A stretch of 18,452 bases of DNA from Lachnospiraceae bacterium (GCA_900766575.1 CAAFVW010000013.1:1-18452), one strand, 5' to 3'; shown: positions 7,759-15,503, numbered from the stretch's first letter. Translations and numbers: made by a program. The notes: a model not told the origin generated them from the sequence alone.

Positions 7759-8250
7759 TCAGACTTCGATCTGTATCGTGCGGCCGGTCTTGCGGTACTG
7801 CACATACTCCACCCCGGCGGCATCAAACATACGTCTGGCCGCCCGGTTGGAAGGGGTTCCCCGATACTTGTCGCTGTCATATACTACCGTGCGGATTCCC
7901 GCCTGTATAATGGCTTTCGCACATTCATTGCAGGGGAAAAGAGACACATACAGCTTCGTCCCCTCCAGCGAGCCCCCACGGTAGTTCAAAATAGCATTCA
8001 GTTCACTATGTGTTACAAAGGGATACTTCGTCAGATTCCGATCCTCATCGTTCTCCCTCTCCCAGGGAAACTCATCGTCGGAACATCCCTTGGGAAAACC
8101 GTTATATCCCATGGACAGAATCTTATTGTCCGGGCTGACGATACAGGCCCCCACCTGTGTGTTGGGATCCTTCGAGCGCATTCCCGACAGATGGGCTACC
8201 CCCATAAAATATTCGTCCCAGCTGATATAATCACTGCGTTTGGCACTCAT
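7759..8250 (-). CDS. dCMP deaminase family protein
   Basis: This 163-residue cytoplasmic zinc enzyme should convert dCMP to dUMP for thymidylate synthesis. The zinc site and catalytic Glu are visible as THSELNAIL (H81, E83) and SLFPCNECAKAI (C107, C110). SKDPNTQVGACIVSPDNKIL and SMGYNGFPKGCSDDEFPW are typical of the dCMP deaminase/ComEB family, as distinct from cytidine deaminases. Length is normal. AAAGGAG precedes the ATG and overlaps the stop of upp, only 11 bp away, so the two pyrimidine genes are cotranscribed. Confidence 0.95.
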   Translation of the reverse strand: MSAKRSDYISWDEYFMGVAHLSGMRSKDPNTQVGACIVSPDNKILSMGYNGFPKGCSDDEFPWERENDEDRNLTKYPFVTHSELNAILNYRGGSLEGTKLYVSLFPCNECAKAIIQAGIRTVVYDSDKYRGTPSNRAARRMFDAAGVEYVQYRKTGRTIQIEV

Positions 8251-8261
8251 GGGTGTCTCCT

Positions 8262-8891
8262 TTATTTCGTACCGAAGATACGGTCTCCTGCATCTCCCAG
8301 TCCGGGAACGATATATCCGTGATCATTCAGTTTCTGATCCAGTGCTCCGATGTAGATATCTACATCCGGATGTGCTTCCTGCATAGCCTTTACTCCTTCG
8401 GGAGCAGCGATAATGCACAGCAGGCGGATGCTCTTGCAGCCCTTGTCCTTCAATAACTGAATGGCTGCGATGGAGGAACCGCCGGTAGCCAGCATGGGAT
8501 CTACTACGAACACTTCACGCCCTGCACAGTCAGCAGGCAGCTTGCAGTAATATTCTACCGGCTTTAAGGTCTCGGGATCACGGTACAGACCAATATGTCC
8601 TACTTTAGCTGCGGGAATCAGAGACAGCATTCCGTCTACCATGCCCAGTCCGGCACGCAGGATGGGAACAAGTGCCAGTTTCTTACCCTTTAACTGTTTT
8701 ACGGTAGTCTTGCAGATAGGGGTCTCGATCTCTACTTCTTCCAGAGCCAGATCCTTGGTAGCCTCATAACCGATCAGCATTGCGATCTCGCTGATATTCT
8801 GTCTGAAATCCTTGGTGCCGGTCTCCTTTCTGCGAATGATTCCGATTTTCTGCTCAATTAAGGGATGATCCATAACTACTACTTTTGACAT
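8262..8891 (-). CDS. upp: Uracil phosphoribosyltransferase
   Basis: This 209-residue salvage enzyme forms UMP from uracil and PRPP. The PRPP loop VFVVDPMLATGGSSIAAI (about 128-145), the LVPILRAGLGMVDGML segment (75-89) and the C-terminal uracil-binding GYIVPGLGDAGDRIFGTK are all intact. Length matches the family. AGGAGG lies 8 nt upstream of the ATG. The 71-bp gap to rpiB holds a TATAAC-like -10 but no good -35, so an internal promoter is possible but unproven. In Bacillus, upp also lies close to the atp operon and rpiB, which agrees with this neighbourhood. Confidence 0.98.
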   Translation of the reverse strand: MSKVVVMDHPLIEQKIGIIRRKETGTKDFRQNISEIAMLIGYEATKDLALEEVEIETPICKTTVKQLKGKKLALVPILRAGLGMVDGMLSLIPAAKVGHIGLYRDPETLKPVEYYCKLPADCAGREVFVVDPMLATGGSSIAAIQLLKDKGCKSIRLLCIIAAPEGVKAMQEAHPDVDIYIGALDQKLNDHGYIVPGLGDAGDRIFGTK

Positions 8892-8962
8892 ATTGTTATC
8901 CTCCTGTGTTTTGATATTTGTTATAATGTAATTGCGTTGTTGTTCGTATCTGAAGATATCTC

Positions 8963-9394
8963 TTAAATTTCTTCGATCAGGCTGATTCTGCGGCTGTGTC
9001 TTTCCTCACCGGAAAAAGGTGTGTTCAGGAAAGTCTCCACGATCTCCAGAGCCAGATTCTCGCCCACGATACCGGCGCCCATAGCCAGCATATTTGCATC
9101 GTTGTGCAGTCTGGTCATCTTCGCTGACAGAGGATCGGAGCAAAGCGCACAGCGGATGCCCTTTACCTTATTCGCAGAAATGCTGATACCGATACCGGTA
9201 GTGCAGATTACAATGCCCTTCTCGCAAGTACCGTCTGCCACAGCCCTAGCTGCCGCATGTCCGAATACAGGGTAATCACAGCTTGCCTTGCTGTCGCATC
9301 CCATATCCTGATAAGGAATGTTTTTCTCCTCTAAATATTTCTTTACTCTTTCTTTCAGATCATATCCACCATGATCACTCGCGATTGCTATCAT
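8963..9394 (-). CDS. rpiB: Ribose 5-phosphate isomerase B
   Basis: This 143-residue RpiB/LacAB family enzyme interconverts ribose 5-phosphate and ribulose 5-phosphate. Visible active-site elements are ASDHGGYDLK (5-14), GIVICTTGIGISISANKVKG with the general-base Cys64, and LHNDANMLAMGAG (96-108). The family loop GTGIG appears here as TTGIG, a mild variation. The C-terminal ERHSRRI phosphate-binding element is present. The RpiB assignment is preferred over LacA/LacB because no lactose genes are nearby and it lies between tsaC and upp. AGGAGG lies 10 nt upstream of the ATG. Confidence 0.95.
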   Translation of the reverse strand: MIAIASDHGGYDLKERVKKYLEEKNIPYQDMGCDSKASCDYPVFGHAAARAVADGTCEKGIVICTTGIGISISANKVKGIRCALCSDPLSAKMTRLHNDANMLAMGAGIVGENLALEIVETFLNTPFSGEERHSRRISLIEEI

Positions 9395-9423
9395 CCTAAT
9401 ATATCCTCCTGCTACTTGTTTTG

Positions 9424-10488
9424 TTACAGCTTTACCACTTTATGTCCCGCCGCCTTTAACAGCCGGTTCATAATGGCCTGTCCGAAGCCTTCCGTGGAAA
9501 ATCCCTCCGAATAAATCTTCGTCACACCTTCATCATCGAATTCCCGCAGAATCGTATACAGATGTCTGGCAATACTGTCTTCATCCCTGCGGCTGCCGAC
9601 GCTTTTTACCACATCTGCCGTATACCCTGACAGCATCTCTTCCGTTCCGATGATACCGGTCTTCTCTCCCGCAGCATGGTCTGCGGCTGCGGCCCGGTTG
9701 ATGTACTCTCTCACCTGTGACGGCTCTCCTTCCACAATCGTAAGCTCTCCCTTGGGCGCATAATGCCTGTACTTCATTCCGGGAGCCTTCGGAGCCTGTC
9801 CGCTGTCTGCCCGGAGGATCGTAGTATCCGTATCCACCGTTCCCAGCACGGCACTCAATTTTTCCTGTGTGATGTATCCGGGGCGAAGAATCTGCGGCGG
9901 TGTCACCGTCAGGTCAATAATGGTGGATTCCAGACCGATTCCAACCTCACCGCCGTCAATGATGGCATCGATCCGTCCCATCATATCTTCCTCAACGTAT
10001 TTGGCCACTGTGGGGCTGGGCTTACCGGAGGTATTGGCACTGGGGGCCGCAATGTATCCGCCGCTGTATTCAATCAGCTTCTGTGCTGCCGGATGCGACG
10101 GCATACGGATCGCCACCGTATCCAGTCCGCCTGTAGTCTCCCGCGGCACCGCATCCGATTTCGGCAGGATCATGGTCAATGGGCCCGGCCAGAACGCTTC
10201 TGCTATTTTCCGTGCTTCTTCCGGCACTTCGCGGGTAATCTTCTCGATATCCTCGAACCGATAGATATGAACGATCAGAGGATTATCCGACGGTCTTCCC
10301 TTTGCCGCATATATTTTCTGCGAGGATGTGGGATTCAACGCATCTCCGCCGAGTCCGTACACCGTCTCGGTAGGAAATGCCACCAGTCCTCCCCGCTTCA
10401 GGATCTCTCCTGCGGCCCGGAGTTTCCTGTCATCTTCCTCACTGACAGGACCCTCTCCGGGATGAATCTTTATGATCTCAGTCTCCAT
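9424..10488 (-). CDS. tsaC: L-threonylcarbamoyladenylate synthase (Sua5 type)
   Basis: This 354-residue enzyme makes threonylcarbamoyl-AMP from threonine, bicarbonate and ATP, the first step of the t6A37 modification of ANN-decoding tRNAs. The YrdC-like domain fills about 1-215: KRGGLVAFPTETVYGLGGDA (31-50), KGRPSDNPLIVHI (63-75), FWPGPLTMILPK and APSANTSGKPSPT (148-160). After a linker containing APGMKYRHYAPKGEL, a C-terminal Sua5 domain runs to the end, making this the long Sua5/YwlC form, not the short TsaC. AGAAGG lies 7 nt before the ATG, and a promoter lies in the gap from cwlD. It leads the rpiB-upp-deaminase run. Confidence 0.96.
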   Translation of the reverse strand: METEIIKIHPGEGPVSEEDDRKLRAAGEILKRGGLVAFPTETVYGLGGDALNPTSSQKIYAAKGRPSDNPLIVHIYRFEDIEKITREVPEEARKIAEAFWPGPLTMILPKSDAVPRETTGGLDTVAIRMPSHPAAQKLIEYSGGYIAAPSANTSGKPSPTVAKYVEEDMMGRIDAIIDGGEVGIGLESTIIDLTVTPPQILRPGYITQEKLSAVLGTVDTDTTILRADSGQAPKAPGMKYRHYAPKGELTIVEGEPSQVREYINRAAAADHAAGEKTGIIGTEEMLSGYTADVVKSVGSRRDEDSIARHLYTILREFDDEGVTKIYSEGFSTEGFGQAIMNRLLKAAGHKVVKL

Positions 10489-10525
10489 GTTTTTACCTTC
10501 TGTGTTCTAAATTGCATTTGGATAT

Positions 10526-10554
10526 AGTATAACATATCCCTGATAAAATGGAAA
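10526..10554 (-). promoter_or_regulatory. Promoter of the tsaC-rpiB-upp run
   Basis: On the minus strand, TTTCCA (10554-10549), a 17-bp spacer and TATACT (10531-10526) are seen, with an extended -10 TG one base upstream. The leader is about 30 nt. It lies in the 82-bp gap after cwlD; no terminator is seen there, so read-through from cwlD is likely too. Confidence 0.7.
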
Positions 10555-10570
10555 GCTTATTCCTCAATAT

Positions 10571-11299
10571 TCAATCCGTTTCCAGTCCGTGAAGGTATTG
10601 CAGGATTGCTTTATGGATCGACCACGCCACCCTGTCCTGATAGGACTCGTCGCACAGTTTCTCCGCCTCTGCGGCATTGGACAGAAAACCGCATTCCACA
10701 ATCACGATGGTTCCCTTCGTCTTTTTAAGAAGGTAATAACTGTCGTTGGGTTTGATCTGCCTGTGGTTCTCCGGGTCCAGATCTCTGACCAGTTGTTTCT
10801 GTATCAGATCTGCCAGCTGTTCTCCGCCGCTGCTGCCATTATAATAGAATACCTGCGCCCCATGGACAGGTTCCTCCGGATAGCTGTTCTGATGAATACT
10901 CACAGTAAGCACCGGATCTGTCTGTTCGATCTTCTCGATCCGGCGTTTCATATCCTGTACCTTCTTATTAGATGCTGTAGAATCATATAAACCATCTTCC
11001 GTCTCTCTGGTCAGCACGACAGTAACTCCAGCCGCCTCCAGATATTGTTTCAATCTCTGAACGATTCGAAGGTTAATATCTTTCTCCAGGGCTCCGTTGA
11101 TGCCGATCTTGCCGGGGTCATCCCCGCCATGCCCGGCATCAATCACCACCGTAGTTTCCTCTTCTGCTGCATTCTCCGTTCCCCATAGAATGTTCACGGC
11201 ATTTACGGTCTTCACATATTCTGCCGTTTCCCTGCCCAGCACCGCCATAGACAGAAGCAGCAGACATACCATCACCGATCTTCCTATTTTCTGTTCCAT
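10571..11299 (-). CDS. cwlD: N-acetylmuramoyl-L-alanine amidase, CwlD-like
   Basis: This 242-residue zinc amidase of the Amidase_3 family has a single N-terminal membrane or signal helix (about 8-22). Zinc ligands and the catalytic Glu are visible: VVIDAGHGGDDPG (H57), ALEKDINL (E72), LTVSIHQNSY (H136) and IVIVECGFLSN (E202). Domain size and the short N-terminal anchor fit CwlD, which with PdaA forms muramic-delta-lactam in the spore cortex; other small Amidase_3 enzymes in cell separation cannot be excluded. GGAG lies 7 nt before the ATG. No clear sigma-A promoter was found upstream; sporulation sigma control is possible but not shown. Confidence 0.9.
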   Translation of the reverse strand: MEQKIGRSVMVCLLLLSMAVLGRETAEYVKTVNAVNILWGTENAAEEETTVVIDAGHGGDDPGKIGINGALEKDINLRIVQRLKQYLEAAGVTVVLTRETEDGLYDSTASNKKVQDMKRRIEKIEQTDPVLTVSIHQNSYPEEPVHGAQVFYYNGSSGGEQLADLIQKQLVRDLDPENHRQIKPNDSYYLLKKTKGTIVIVECGFLSNAAEAEKLCDESYQDRVAWSIHKAILQYLHGLETD

Positions 11300-11397
11300 T
11301 CCCGTTCTCCGGTGTCACTTATATTTTATATGATTTTATATGCATTTTTCATTGGAAATATCTTCCGAAAATTAAGAAATCCTTTCGTTTTACACTA

Positions 11398-11427
11398 TTG
11401 CATCTCCTTCCCACTTCAGCGTATAAT
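11398..11427 (+). promoter_or_regulatory. Possible promoter with -10 box directly before the sortase start
   Basis: A perfect TATAAT lies at 11422-11427, with a weak TTGCAT 18 bp upstream (11398-11403). If used, transcription would begin at about 11434, the sortase ATG itself. The -35 match is poor, so confidence is low. Confidence 0.35.
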
Positions 11428-11433
11428 AATCTT

Positions 11434-12297
11434 ATGAAAATAAGCAAAAAAACTCTTTCTACAATTTTATTTATTCTGGCAGGGATCTGTATTCTCGCTG
11501 CCGCTATCCTGTTCCTGCGAGGCCGGATGGCAGACCGACGGATGACAGAGACCCTGGAAGAGCTGCGTCCGACCGCATCTCCGGAACCAGTGGAAACTAC
11601 TTCTGCCATCGAAAGTGAGCCAACAACTGCTGCCACCCAGGCTACGTCCGTGGAGGAGACAACCGTTTCCGCCGAAGAGCCCGACCGGATTCCCAACCCT
11701 TACGCCGACAGTTTTCTCGCCAACAAGGACATGGCTGCGTGGCTGCAGATTCCGGGGACGAACATTGATTACCCGGTGATGTGGACTCCAGAGGACGAGA
11801 CCTGCTATCTCTACCGTGCTTTTGACGGAAGCGAGAATAAAAACGGATGTCTGCTCTTAGATGGTGACAGCTGTGTGGATCCGCTTACGACGAATCTCAT
11901 TATTCACGGCCACAATATGAAATCCGGTGCAATGTTCGGCAATCTGACCGATTACGAAAATAAGGATTTCTATGAGACCCATAAAAACATTATCCTCTAT
12001 ACCGAGGAGTGCCAGCGCAATTATGAAGTTATTGCCGTCTTCCGCTCCCAGGTCTATCGGAAATCAGATCAGGTATTTAAGTTTTACAAATTTTTCCAGG
12101 CGGATACCCAGGAAGAATTTGAAGACTTTTATAACAATATCAAACAGTTATCCCAGTATGATACCGGCGTCACCGCAGAATTCGGAGATCATTTTCTGAC
12201 ACTGTCCACCTGCGTATATCACGTAGAGCAGGGCCGGTTCGTAGTTGTCGCCAAAGAAGTGGAACCCGGCGATCACTACCTTCCCATACAGGAATAA
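11434..12297 (+). CDS. srtB: Class B sortase
   Basis: This 287-residue membrane-anchored transpeptidase attaches surface proteins to peptidoglycan. An N-terminal anchor (about 8-29) is followed by a Thr/Glu/Pro-rich linker (about 40-88) and the catalytic domain. Catalytic residues are H160 in LIIHGHNMKSGAMFG, C260 in LTLSTCVYH and R268 in EQGRFVVVAKEV. The SrtB style is shown by WLQIPGTNIDYPVM and the long insertion between His and Cys (FKFYKFFQADTQEEFEDFY). The start is placed at the ATG before the anchor; no ribosome site is seen. An in-frame TTG at 11398 is not supported either. The next gene, 25 bp on, encodes a likely substrate. Confidence 0.92.
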   Translation: MKISKKTLSTILFILAGICILAAAILFLRGRMADRRMTETLEELRPTASPEPVETTSAIESEPTTAATQATSVEETTVSAEEPDRIPNPYADSFLANKDMAAWLQIPGTNIDYPVMWTPEDETCYLYRAFDGSENKNGCLLLDGDSCVDPLTTNLIIHGHNMKSGAMFGNLTDYENKDFYETHKNIILYTEECQRNYEVIAVFRSQVYRKSDQVFKFYKFFQADTQEEFEDFYNNIKQLSQYDTGVTAEFGDHFLTLSTCVYHVEQGRFVVVAKEVEPGDHYLPIQE

Positions 12298-12322
12298 CGC
12301 AAAGACTATCAGGAGGTTTTCT

Positions 12323-13186
12323 ATGAAGAGACTAAAAAAATTTGTCGCACTGTTTACGCTGGCTGCCGTATGCCTTGCCGTTCCCGGCCTTGGTAAAATA
12401 ACCGTCAAAGCAGCCGAGCCCACCACCTACGTTCTGAATTATACTTCCGACAGCGGAGACTGGCGTTTCCAGCTAGGTTCCAGCTGGTCCGATGAGGTGC
12501 AGGATCGTGAGCTCTACTATTTATTGCAGGATATCAAAGATGGCGATTATATCGTAATTGACAACAATATAGACTGCAATCCTCTGAATCTGAATGTACC
12601 GGTACGCCTCGGCAATCTGACAGTCAAGGCTGCTGTGAAGAGCCCTGTTGTCTACGCAAAGGGTTACGACAACGTATTTGTTCTGGACGGAGCTACCGCT
12701 GCTGTCAACGGTGATGTATCCCACGCCTATGTGTATGGCAGCTCCAGAGTCAACTTCAACAACAATGTGGACACGCTGGAGATGATCGGAGTATCTAACG
12801 ATACTTACCGTAATGTCCATGCCTACATTAACTGTACCGGCACCGTAAATCACCTGATTGCCAAAGACAACCGCGATCAGCACACTTTCTACGAAGGCTA
12901 CAGTTTTGCTTCCGGCAAGCTGGTCATTGAAGACGGTGCTTTGAGAACCGCCGAGTCCGATTACAGCCAGGCTGCTCCCGCAGAAACCGCCGCCCCTGCT
13001 GCAACCGCTGCTCCTGCCGCAGTTCAACAGCCTGCACAGACCGCTGCCCCTTCCCAGGCTGCTGCATCCTCTGAGTATGATGATGTTCCCAAGACCGGTG
13101 AAAGTTCCGTAATGTTCTGGCTTCTCGGAGCTGCTGCCGTATGTCTGGCCGGTGGATATGCTGTCCGCAGGAAGAGCATTCAGTAA
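12323..13186 (+). CDS. Secreted cell-wall-anchored protein with VPKTGE sorting signal
   Basis: This 287-residue surface protein has a signal peptide (1-30, cleaved near VKA-AEP). The globular part (about 32-210) is unrecognised; repeated short hydrophobic strands with Asn/Asp/Gly turns (LNLNVPVRLGNLTVKA, VLDGATAAVNGDVSHAYVYG, VNFNNNVDTLEMIGV) suggest a beta-helix or stacked-strand fold. An Ala/Pro/Thr-rich linker (about 216-250) leads to VPKTGE (255-260), a hydrophobic helix (263-280) and the tail RRKSIQ, a complete sorting signal. The ATG at 12323 is fixed by AGGAGG 6 nt upstream. It is cotranscribed with the sortase and ends at a strong terminator. Function beyond surface display is unknown. 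Confidence 0.9.
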   Translation: MKRLKKFVALFTLAAVCLAVPGLGKITVKAAEPTTYVLNYTSDSGDWRFQLGSSWSDEVQDRELYYLLQDIKDGDYIVIDNNIDCNPLNLNVPVRLGNLTVKAAVKSPVVYAKGYDNVFVLDGATAAVNGDVSHAYVYGSSRVNFNNNVDTLEMIGVSNDTYRNVHAYINCTGTVNHLIAKDNRDQHTFYEGYSFASGKLVIEDGALRTAESDYSQAAPAETAAPAATAAPAAVQQPAQTAAPSQAAASSEYDDVPKTGESSVMFWLLGAAAVCLAGGYAVRRKSIQ

Positions 13187-13190
13187 TCAA

Positions 13191-13230
13191 AAAAGCTCAG
13201 CCCTCGAAACGACAGGGCTGAGCTCTTTTT
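13191..13230. terminator. Bidirectional rho-independent terminator
   Basis: A perfect 11-bp stem, AGCTCAGCCCT (13194-13204) with AGGGCTGAGCT (13214-13224), has a 9-nt loop, a T tract on the plus strand (13226-13230) and a matching A tract before the stem, which gives TTTTTT on the minus strand. It serves the surface protein gene and the convergent GH18 gene. Confidence 0.92.
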
Positions 13231-13247
13231 ATGTTCTTGTAACTGTT

Positions 13248-14948
13248 TTATTGCAGATAGGCATTGATCAGTTCCCAGGCTGCCTGTGTTCCGTAGCCCA
13301 GTCTCCAGACTGCCACACCACCGATATTCTTGGTCGTCATCATGTTCAGCTTCACCGCAATGGATTCCGCATCTTCCAGCCAGATCTGATAGGTGGCACT
13401 GCCGGAAGTCCACTCAGCATAATTCTGGCAGGTCTCTTCATTCCACTCCGCCGTCACACCGGCTCTGCTCATGAAATCCGCCTCATTGTTCATGGTAATA
13501 TATTCATCCGTTACCTCTGTTCCTTCTGTCTTCCACAGGATCGTATAGAAAGGAAGTGCGTTGACCACCTTAGCCGCCGGAACCTCCTGTAAGGTTCTGT
13601 CCAATCCGTCGGATACATAACCGATACTTGCCACACTTCCGGGATCTTTGCTTCCGTGCCAGTGCTCATCATATCCCATGATGATAACATAGTCCGCAAC
13701 TTCTCCCTGAATATCCAGGCGATAATAATCGTTAAAATTGAATGGTACATAGTTATCAACGGATAATACCAATCCCTTGTTGCGGCATTGGATGGAAAGT
13801 TCTCTGATAAATTCCACATAGTGCGGACCGCAGTCGCTGCTCAACTGCTCAAAATCCACATTAATGCCATCCAGCCCCAGGTTCACCGCCATATCTGTCA
13901 CATTCTGCACCAGTGTCTGTCTGCTGGTGGTGGAAGATAACAGATTCAGAGTACTGATGGAGGTTCCAGTCTCATTGGCATAATTAAAGTTGTCCAGCAC
14001 ACCCCACACCTGTAAACCCATGCTGTGGGCCTTCGTCACATAATCCGCGCTTGCAAAGCTCCGGAAAGCTCCGTTCTCATCTGTCATACTGAACCAGGTC
14101 GGTGCGATAACATTCATCCCCTTGGTCCCCGATACCATGGAGTATAAGGTGTCATTGCCGCCCACACCGCCGATGGAATGCCATCCCAGGCAAATCTTGC
14201 TGTCTGCGGTAAGAGAAGTATATTCCGGCTCCTGATAATCCGTTACCGGGGTCTTTGTCTCTTCTGTAATGTCATCCAACCGCTTATTCTCTACATATCC
14301 GATTACGGAGTCCGCTGTCTTCACCTTGCTCCAGGTCTCCATCTGTTCCAGGATCTCCAACGTGTCCCCTTTGACCGCCTGTGTGAGAATCGGGCTCTTC
14401 ACACCGCCCCGCAGACGGACTGCTGTATCTTTTTTCAGCTGTGCTACCTGTCTGGTGCCCCATTCCGTATAAACCTGCACATGTCTGTCAAAACATTCAT
14501 AGGAATAATTGGTAAACAGCTTCACATAATCCGCTGCCACATATACGGTATCTCCCTCCGCGAAGCTGATCACATACCCCGTATCCTGTGTGCCTTCCGC
14601 AGTAATATAGGAAGTCTCACCGAAAGTCGTCCGGATCACCTCCGTGGGAGTGGCATACAACAACAGATTTTCTGCCAGATCCGCATAAAACACTTCATTC
14701 ATATATTTATGCACAGTTGTCAGATCAAAATAGCATACGCCATCTCTGATCAGGGCCTGTTCTTCCACCATTTCATCCTGTAGAATAATGGCACTTCTGT
14801 CAGCCTCCGACACCTGATAAAATTCGTTCCAATCAGCCTCTTCCCTGCTGTAGGAATATTTATCCAACAGCACTTTTCCCAATGCGCAGCCTGCAATCAC
14901 GAGGATCAGCAGAATCGCTACAACCACCGGTAATACTTTTTTCTTCAT
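13248..14948 (-). CDS. Exported glycoside hydrolase family 18 protein with SH3-like domain
   Basis: This 566-residue protein has an N-terminal hydrophobic helix (5-22) containing IAGC, which could be a lipobox (C21) or just part of a membrane anchor. Residues about 35-165 form an unassigned region resembling stalk domains of secreted clostridial hydrolases. An SH3-like module follows at about 170-222 (DTAVRLRGGVKSPILTQAVKGDTLEIL, WSKVKTADSVIGYVENKRL). The GH18 barrel fills 250-566: LGLDGINVDFEQLS carries the DxxDxDxE motif with catalytic E367, and YVIIMGYDEHW and IGGVAVWRLGYG are typical later strands. It probably cleaves peptidoglycan or another GlcNAc polymer at the surface. The ATG at 14948 is preferred, with GGGAG 5 nt upstream; an ATG at 14960 has none. 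Confidence 0.9.
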   Translation of the reverse strand: MKKKVLPVVVAILLILVIAGCALGKVLLDKYSYSREEADWNEFYQVSEADRSAIILQDEMVEEQALIRDGVCYFDLTTVHKYMNEVFYADLAENLLLYATPTEVIRTTFGETSYITAEGTQDTGYVISFAEGDTVYVAADYVKLFTNYSYECFDRHVQVYTEWGTRQVAQLKKDTAVRLRGGVKSPILTQAVKGDTLEILEQMETWSKVKTADSVIGYVENKRLDDITEETKTPVTDYQEPEYTSLTADSKICLGWHSIGGVGGNDTLYSMVSGTKGMNVIAPTWFSMTDENGAFRSFASADYVTKAHSMGLQVWGVLDNFNYANETGTSISTLNLLSSTTSRQTLVQNVTDMAVNLGLDGINVDFEQLSSDCGPHYVEFIRELSIQCRNKGLVLSVDNYVPFNFNDYYRLDIQGEVADYVIIMGYDEHWHGSKDPGSVASIGYVSDGLDRTLQEVPAAKVVNALPFYTILWKTEGTEVTDEYITMNNEADFMSRAGVTAEWNEETCQNYAEWTSGSATYQIWLEDAESIAVKLNMMTTKNIGGVAVWRLGYGTQAAWELINAYLQ

Positions 14949-14962
14949 ATGTGCTCCCATCC

Positions 14963-14977
14963 GCAGGCATCGCCTGC
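14963..14977 (-). other. Small hairpin just before the GH18 ribosome site
   Basis: GCAGGC and GCCTGC flank a 3-nt loop, a perfect 6-bp hairpin in the mRNA leader, 4 nt before the GGGAG-containing stretch. It could tune access to the ribosome site or stabilise the 5' end; neither is shown. Confidence 0.45.
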
Positions 14978-15026
14978 ACCATTCTTGCCTTTACTTCCAT
15001 TCCGTCTTCTCTGGCAGAACAGTTTT

Positions 15027-15056
15027 ATTCTATCACACATCCTGCCTATAATACAA
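15027..15056 (-). promoter_or_regulatory. Promoter of the GH18 gene
   Basis: On the minus strand, TTGTAT (15056-15051), an 18-bp spacer and TAGAAT (15032-15027) are seen, with an extended -10 TG one base upstream. The leader would be about 70 nt. Confidence 0.55.
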
Positions 15057-15077
15057 GGAACATCCAAAACCGGATCC

Positions 15078-15131
15078 TACACTGCGAAACACAGCCAGAG
15101 AGGCAATCCCGTTTTGCACTTCCGCAGTGTA
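15078..15131. repeat. 9-bp perfect inverted repeat between the small ORF and the GH18 gene
   Basis: TACACTGCG (15078-15086) and CGCAGTGTA (15123-15131) are perfect inverted copies 36 bp apart. No T tract follows on either strand, so it is not a standard terminator. It lies just upstream of the GH18 promoter and could be an operator or an RNA stem. Confidence 0.5.
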
Positions 15132-15175
15132 TTCTCCTTATGATTCCTTACCCTCCGGGCGAGAGCTGACACCCT

Positions 15176-15412
15176 TTACTCAGTATCCACCTTATCCAGC
15201 CGGATCTGACTGATTTCGCCCCGGTCTCCCAGAATATAGTCCGCCATATAGGGGCTTTCTTCTCTGACAGCATAAGCCGCTGCCTGCGACGGCGAGACCT
15301 GTTCTCCGTCAACGTACAACTCTGTACCGTTTTTCTGAAGTTTCCGAAAATATTTCTCTATTTTTCTCCTGGGAAGCTTCTTCCCGGGAGTCATATCTTC
15401 CTGATTCTCCAC
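15176..15412 (-). CDS. Small protein of unknown function
   Basis: This 78-residue soluble, charged protein is not recognised. It starts basic (TPGKKLPRRKIEKYFRKLQKNG), then YVDGEQVSPSQAAAYAVREE, and ends YMADYILGDRGEISQIRLDKVDTE, a compact alpha/beta pattern with no membrane helix and no cysteine. The start is a GTG at 15412 because AGGAGG lies exactly 5 nt upstream; a GTG at 15418 overlaps that site and is rejected. The strong ribosome site supports real translation. It has no clear terminator and lies 227 bp before the GH18 start on the same strand. Confidence 0.7.
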   Translation of the reverse strand: MENQEDMTPGKKLPRRKIEKYFRKLQKNGTELYVDGEQVSPSQAAAYAVREESPYMADYILGDRGEISQIRLDKVDTE

Positions 15413-15503
15413 AGGCACCTCCTATCCGCAGCATTTTTTACCAAAAGAATTCGTGACACACTTTAAATCTGCTGCTTTTTCCGGAATCGGTACACCTTAC
15501 AAA

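Noticed and set aside
9763..10527. Open frame of 254 codons on the plus strand
   Set aside because: It is fully antisense to tsaC, whose motifs are clear; no ribosome site and no recognisable domain.
12521..13027. Open frame of 168 codons on the minus strand
   Set aside because: It is antisense to the sortase substrate, which has a signal peptide and sorting signal.
14961..15175. A 28-codon frame after AAGGAG on the minus strand between the small gene and the GH18 gene
   Set aside because: It would start at a GTG too far from the site and end inside the GH18 promoter; no support.
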